A DNA stretch of 64,000 nucleotides from SIG607 sp045533195 (GTDB lineage Bacteria; Bacillota; Clostridia; Oscillospirales; Acutalibacteraceae), in assembly GCA_045533195.1 (NCBI GenBank), contig JAZSHI010000032.1, positions 25,842-89,841 on the forward strand. Reading direction: 5' to 3'. Positions 61,472 through 64,000 of this stretch are shown here, one piece after another. The notes beneath the pieces were generated by a model that had not been told where the DNA came from, ran no database searches, and worked only from the letters and a program-made list of their open reading frames with translations. The first letter of the stretch is position 1. Each line of letters begins with the position of its first letter. Made by a program: the position numbers and the translations under genes.

Positions 61472-61610
61472 ACAAAGGGTTTGAACCTATTTAACAACAA
61501 TGACAACAACAAATCTATAAAAGATTTAAAATTAATAAAAATATTTTATTTTTTTATTATTTATAAAAAAAGTTTAAAAACATTGTTTACATTGTTTACA
61601 TAAACGCCCA

Positions 61611-61706
61611 CCTTGTAAAGGAGGGGGGACCGACGTATGTCGGTGGGAGGATTGTGCGAAACAAAACAATCCCTCAGTCACTTCGTGACAGCTCCCTTTA
61701 CAAAGG
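61611..61706. repeat. Cloverleaf-like palindromic element
   Basis: The outer arms CCTTGTAAAGGAGGG (61611-61625) and CTCCCTTTACAAAGG (61692-61706) are nearly complementary. Inside are three hairpins: ACCGAC-gtat-GTCGGT (61629-61644), GAGGATTGT paired with ACAATCCCTC (61647-61675) and GTCAC-ttc-GTGAC (61677-61689). Elements with the CTCCCTTTACAAAGG end are dispersed in genomes of related Clostridia as far as I recall; no protein is encoded. Confidence 0.6.
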
Positions 61707-61823
61707 AGCCTTATTAACGTAAGCCACACAAAATACCAATAAATATATACGCTAACACCGTAGGGGTTGATGCCCACATCAACCCGTCAAAACATTATTG
61801 TTTCATAAAAACCAAAACGGGAC

Positions 61824-61893
61824 GATGTGGTTATTCCCCTAATAAGAGAAATGTCGCAAAACGACAAAAGGGTCTGGGCGAAGCCGTACCATC
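61824..61893 (-). repeat. 70-bp mobile-looking module, copy 2, inverted
   Basis: It begins GATGTGGTTATTCCCCT and ends CCGTACCATC, the reverse complement of 55741-55810 with about four substitutions. Both copies sit between GATG and CATC halves of a palindrome, but of different palindromes. Confidence 0.75.
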
Positions 61894-61952
61894 GTCCCCT
61901 ACTCCCTCATCCCTCTTCCCTCTGTGCGAAGCACAGCCCTATTACCTAAAAG

Positions 61953-61978
61953 AAAAAGACAGCTTTCGCTGTCTTTTT
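61953..61978 (-). terminator. Intrinsic terminator of hisA-hisF-hisIE
   Basis: An 11-bp stem AAAAAGACAGC/GCTGTCTTTTT with loop TTTC, 3 bp from the hisIE stop codon. Confidence 0.85.
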
Positions 61979-61980
61979 GA

Positions 61981-62640
61981 TTAGTTTCCTGTCATTTTTT
62001 CCTGTTTTACTTTTTTATCGATAACGTGACGGGAGGCAAGTTCGTTTTTAATATCAGATACGTCAATTCCCATTTCAACCATCATAACCATAACGTGATA
62101 CATAAGGTCGGCAATTTCATATACAGTTTCGGCTTTATCGTTTGCTTTGCCTGCAATAATAACCTCGGTACACTCTTCGCCTACCTTTTTAAGAATTTTG
62201 TCAATGCCCTTCTGGAAAAGATAGGTTGTGTATGAGCCTTCGGGAAGGTCTTTTTTTCTGCCCTCAAGCAAAGCATAAAGTCCCTCGGCAGAAAATTCAC
62301 TTAGTTCATCACTTTGCCATACTTCGTTAAAAAAGCAGGTATCGTTGCCCGTATGACAGGCAGGGCCGTCTTTTTTTACTACAACAGTCAAAGCATCTTT
62401 ATCACAGTCAGCGGTAATAGAAACAATATGCTGATAGTTTCCGCTTGTTTCTCCCTTTAGCCAAAGCTCTTTACGTGAACGGCTATAAAAACAAGTAAGT
62501 CCTTTTTCCATAGAAATCTTAAGGCTCTCTTTGTTCATATAAGCCAAAGTCAACACCTTTTTTGTATCAGCATCAACAACAATAGCAGGAATAAGTCCCT
62601 TTTCATCAAATTTAAGCTCATTAATATTAAACATACTCAT
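61981..62640 (-). CDS. hisIE: Bifunctional phosphoribosyl-AMP cyclohydrolase / phosphoribosyl-ATP pyrophosphatase
   Basis: This protein carries out steps 2 and 3 of histidine synthesis. The 219-residue protein has the HisI domain (about 1-115) with the metal/zinc residues in TCFYSRSRKELWLKGETSGN, DCDKDALTV and ACHTGNDTCF. The HisE domain (about 125-215) has SYTTYLFQKGIDKILKKVGEE (divided) and the EVIIAGKA and EIADLMYHVMVMM helices of a MazG-like fold. It overlaps hisF by 4 bp and is the last gene of the visible his operon. Its 3' end has a second copy 760 bp downstream. Confidence 0.95.
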   Translation of the reverse strand: MSMFNINELKFDEKGLIPAIVVDADTKKVLTLAYMNKESLKISMEKGLTCFYSRSRKELWLKGETSGNYQHIVSITADCDKDALTVVVKKDGPACHTGNDTCFFNEVWQSDELSEFSAEGLYALLEGRKKDLPEGSYTTYLFQKGIDKILKKVGEECTEVIIAGKANDKAETVYEIADLMYHVMVMMVEMGIDVSDIKNELASRHVIDKKVKQEKMTGN

Positions 62641-63395
62641 ATCCTCACAATAATACCGTTATTATTTAATTCTTTTTTTAGTTCGCTGATTTTAACTTCA
62701 CCGAAATGAAAAATGGAGGCTGCAAGACCGGCATCCACATCAGGTAAGGTTTTAAAAAGATTTATAAAATGCTCTATATTTCCCGCTCCGCCCGAAGCAA
62801 TAACAGGAACCTTTACAGCATCGCACACAGCGCTGAGCATCTCTAAGTCGAAACCGCCCTTAACACCGTCGGTGTCAATAGAGTTTACAACTATTTCACC
62901 GGCACCGTCTTTAACGCCCTGTTTAATCCAATTTATAGCCTCGATACCTGTATCCTCTCTGCCGCCTTTTGCAAAAACGTGAAAAGTGCCGTCCACCCTT
63001 TTAATATCAACAGAAAGCACAACACATTGGTCGCCGTATTTTTTAGCCGCCTCACCGATAAGTGAAGGATTTCTGATAGCGCCTGAATTAACGCTGACCT
63101 TATCGGCGCCGCACTTTAGCACTCTGTCAAAATCATCAAGGCTGTTTATACCGCCGCCTACAGTAAGAGGAATAAAAATCTTACTTGCCACCTCTTTTAA
63201 AATATCGGTAAAAAGCTGTCTGCCTTCAAAAGAAGCGGTGATATCATAAAAAACAAGTTCATCAGCACCGTTTTCACTATAATATTTTGCAAGTTCCACA
63301 GGAGAAGAAACATCACTTAGTCCTTTAAAATTAACACCCTTTACTACTCTGCCGTTTTTAACGTCAAGGCAAGGAATAATTCTTTTGGTAATCAT
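62637..63395 (-). CDS. hisF: Imidazole glycerol phosphate synthase, cyclase subunit
   Basis: HisF closes the imidazole ring using ammonia from HisH. The 252-residue (beta/alpha)8 barrel has the catalytic Asp in IPCLDVKNGRVVKGV (8-22) and in VVLSVDIKR (about 126-134). Phosphate-binding sites are in TVGGGI (about 79-84) and ASGGAGN (about 201-207). It overlaps hisA by 4 bp and hisIE by 4 bp. HisH is not in the window and presumably lies upstream of hisA. Confidence 0.97.
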   Translation of the reverse strand: MITKRIIPCLDVKNGRVVKGVNFKGLSDVSSPVELAKYYSENGADELVFYDITASFEGRQLFTDILKEVASKIFIPLTVGGGINSLDDFDRVLKCGADKVSVNSGAIRNPSLIGEAAKKYGDQCVVLSVDIKRVDGTFHVFAKGGREDTGIEAINWIKQGVKDGAGEIVVNSIDTDGVKGGFDLEMLSAVCDAVKVPVIASGGAGNIEHFINLFKTLPDVDAGLAASIFHFGEVKISELKKELNNNGIIVRI

Positions 63396-64000
63396 TTTGC
63401 TTTTTCCACCGCTTCATTAAGATTTATAGCGCCCGTATAGTAGGCTTTTCCGATAATTGCTCCATATACGCCTATTTTAGCAAGGCTTTCGATATCACTC
63501 ATATCTGTGACACCGCCCGAAGCCACAATATCTAAAGAAAGTTCATCACTTAGCCTTCTGTAAAGCTGTAAATTTGTGCCCTTCATAGCGCCGTCGCGGG
63601 ATATATCGGTACAAATAATAGTTTTTACACCGATTTTTTGCATTTGTTTGCAAAATTCAATACCGTCAAAGGTTGATTTTTCGGTCCACCCTTTAATAGC
63701 TACAAAACCGTCCTTGATATCAACGCCGACAGCAATTTTTTCTTTATACTTTTGCACAGCTTTTAAAAGAAAATCTCTGTCATTAACGGCAGCAGTTCCT
63801 AATATAACACGGTCAACACCGTTTTCAAGATATGCTCTGACCGTTTCCATAGTGCGAATACCGCCGCCTATTTCGGTGAAAAGAGAAGTTTCATTAGCAA
63901 TTTGCTTCACTATATTAAGATTTGGGGTAGTACCGTCTTTGGCACCCTCTAAATCGACCATATGTATAAATTTTGCACCCTTATTGCAAAAATCGTTTGC
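63392..64000 (-). CDS. hisA: ProFAR isomerase (HisA), C-terminal part
   Basis: HisA performs the Amadori-type isomerisation before HisF. The gene enters from the right window edge: 202 codons are visible, with about 35 N-terminal residues missing. The frame is open from the edge (NDFCNKGAKFIHMVDLEGAKDG, given as two adjoining segments of the known first-to-second strand region). It then contains GGGIRTMETVRAYLENGVDRVILGT and the second catalytic Asp in CTDISRDGAMKGTN. The ATG at 63961 is an internal Met, not the start. Confidence 0.95.
   Translation of the reverse strand, partial: ANDFCNKGAKFIHMVDLEGAKDGTTPNLNIVKQIANETSLFTEIGGGIRTMETVRAYLENGVDRVILGTAAVNDRDFLLKAVQKYKEKIAVGVDIKDGFVAIKGWTEKSTFDGIEFCKQMQKIGVKTIICTDISRDGAMKGTNLQLYRRLSDELSLDIVASGGVTDMSDIESLAKIGVYGAIIGKAYYTGAINLNEAVEKAK

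Larger units (their letters stand above)
61733..61979 (+). repeat. Long direct repeat, copy 2 (right of the two-component/ABC cassette)
   Basis: Same orientation and order as 55705-55953. Here the first palindrome has only a short loop (GTTGATG-ccca-or-so-CATCAAC), while the second, GGGACGATG/CATCGTCCC, carries the 70-bp module (61824-61893) in reverse orientation. The block ends with the terminator at the hisIE stop codon. Confidence 0.75.

Noticed and set aside
61574..61777. 67-codon minus-strand frame
   Set aside because: It spans the cloverleaf element and part of the direct repeat; repetitive DNA without coding character.
62637..63395. Prophage next to the his operon
   Set aside because: Only a 37-codon remnant is present; no integrase, structural or lysis genes are in the window.

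Overview
The window is AT-rich DNA from a low-GC, anaerobic, spore-forming member of the Clostridia, probably an Oscillospiraceae/Ruminococcaceae-type gut bacterium. The evidence is a yabM-mazG(yabN)-rqcP(yabO)-yabP-yabQ-divIC-yabR order as in Bacillus subtilis, oxygen-independent HemZ, split transketolase, an Fe-S class I fumarase subunit, meso-DAP dehydrogenase and Shine-Dalgarno-led genes. All but two protein genes (tcdA and the fucose-locus AraC regulator) lie on the minus strand, so the text below follows transcription from high to low coordinates.

Region by region: 1-2896 is the aspartate pathway (hom-lysC-asd, asd cut by the window edge), preceded by a decayed AraC fragment; with ddh at 49.9-50.9 kb it supplies threonine/methionine precursors and meso-diaminopimelate. 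3.2-7.1 kb holds a PepD-type dipeptidase, a hairpin array, tRNA-Leu(GAG) and groES-groEL. 7.1-10.1 kb has a lipid kinase, a THUMP RNA methyltransferase and an orphan alpha subunit of fumarase. 10.1-15 kb is the yab sporulation/division cluster with a hup gene inserted. 15-22.4 kb runs recJ-rel-dtd-MBL-hemZ-mtnN-yabM in tight overlaps. 22.5-24.4 kb is a split transketolase. 24.4-36.2 kb is a long overlapping run miaB-ylbF-mutS-mutL-miaA-hlyD-like-yggS-sepF-ylmH-lspA-rluD behind one strong promoter (mismatch repair, tRNA modification, cell division, lipoprotein processing). 36.4-39.4 kb is cysK-luxS-phosphoglycerol transferase. 39.4-42.6 kb holds divergent copA (with a fused and separately startable copZ) and tcdA. 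43-48.3 kb has an esterase, sfsA and a fucose cluster (fucI, class II aldolase, divergent AraC regulator). 48.3-55.5 kb has HAD phosphatase, SDR, ddh, a radical SAM protein, a DEDD exonuclease with zinc ribbon, typA and a 2-hydroxyacid dehydrogenase. 55.9-61.1 kb is a response regulator/histidine kinase/ABC transporter cassette of the peptide-antibiotic-response type. 62-64 kb is hisA-hisF-hisIE.

The unusual part is the non-coding DNA. Two directly repeated blocks of about 248 bp flank the two-component/ABC cassette. Inside them a 70-bp module sits in opposite orientation in the loops of two different palindromes. The 0.75-kb gap downstream of hisIE carries a second copy of the hisIE 3' end, the C-terminal remnant of what looks like a phage-type VapE/primase protein, and a cloverleaf-like palindrome. 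Two further intergenic regions hold arrays of small variable hairpins joined by a constant 8-9-nt linker. At copA an in-frame Shine-Dalgarno and ATG suggest that both a CopA-CopZ fusion and free CopZ are made. At fucI/araC the two divergent promoters overlap -10 to -35. No CRISPR array, intact prophage, transposase or rRNA operon was seen.
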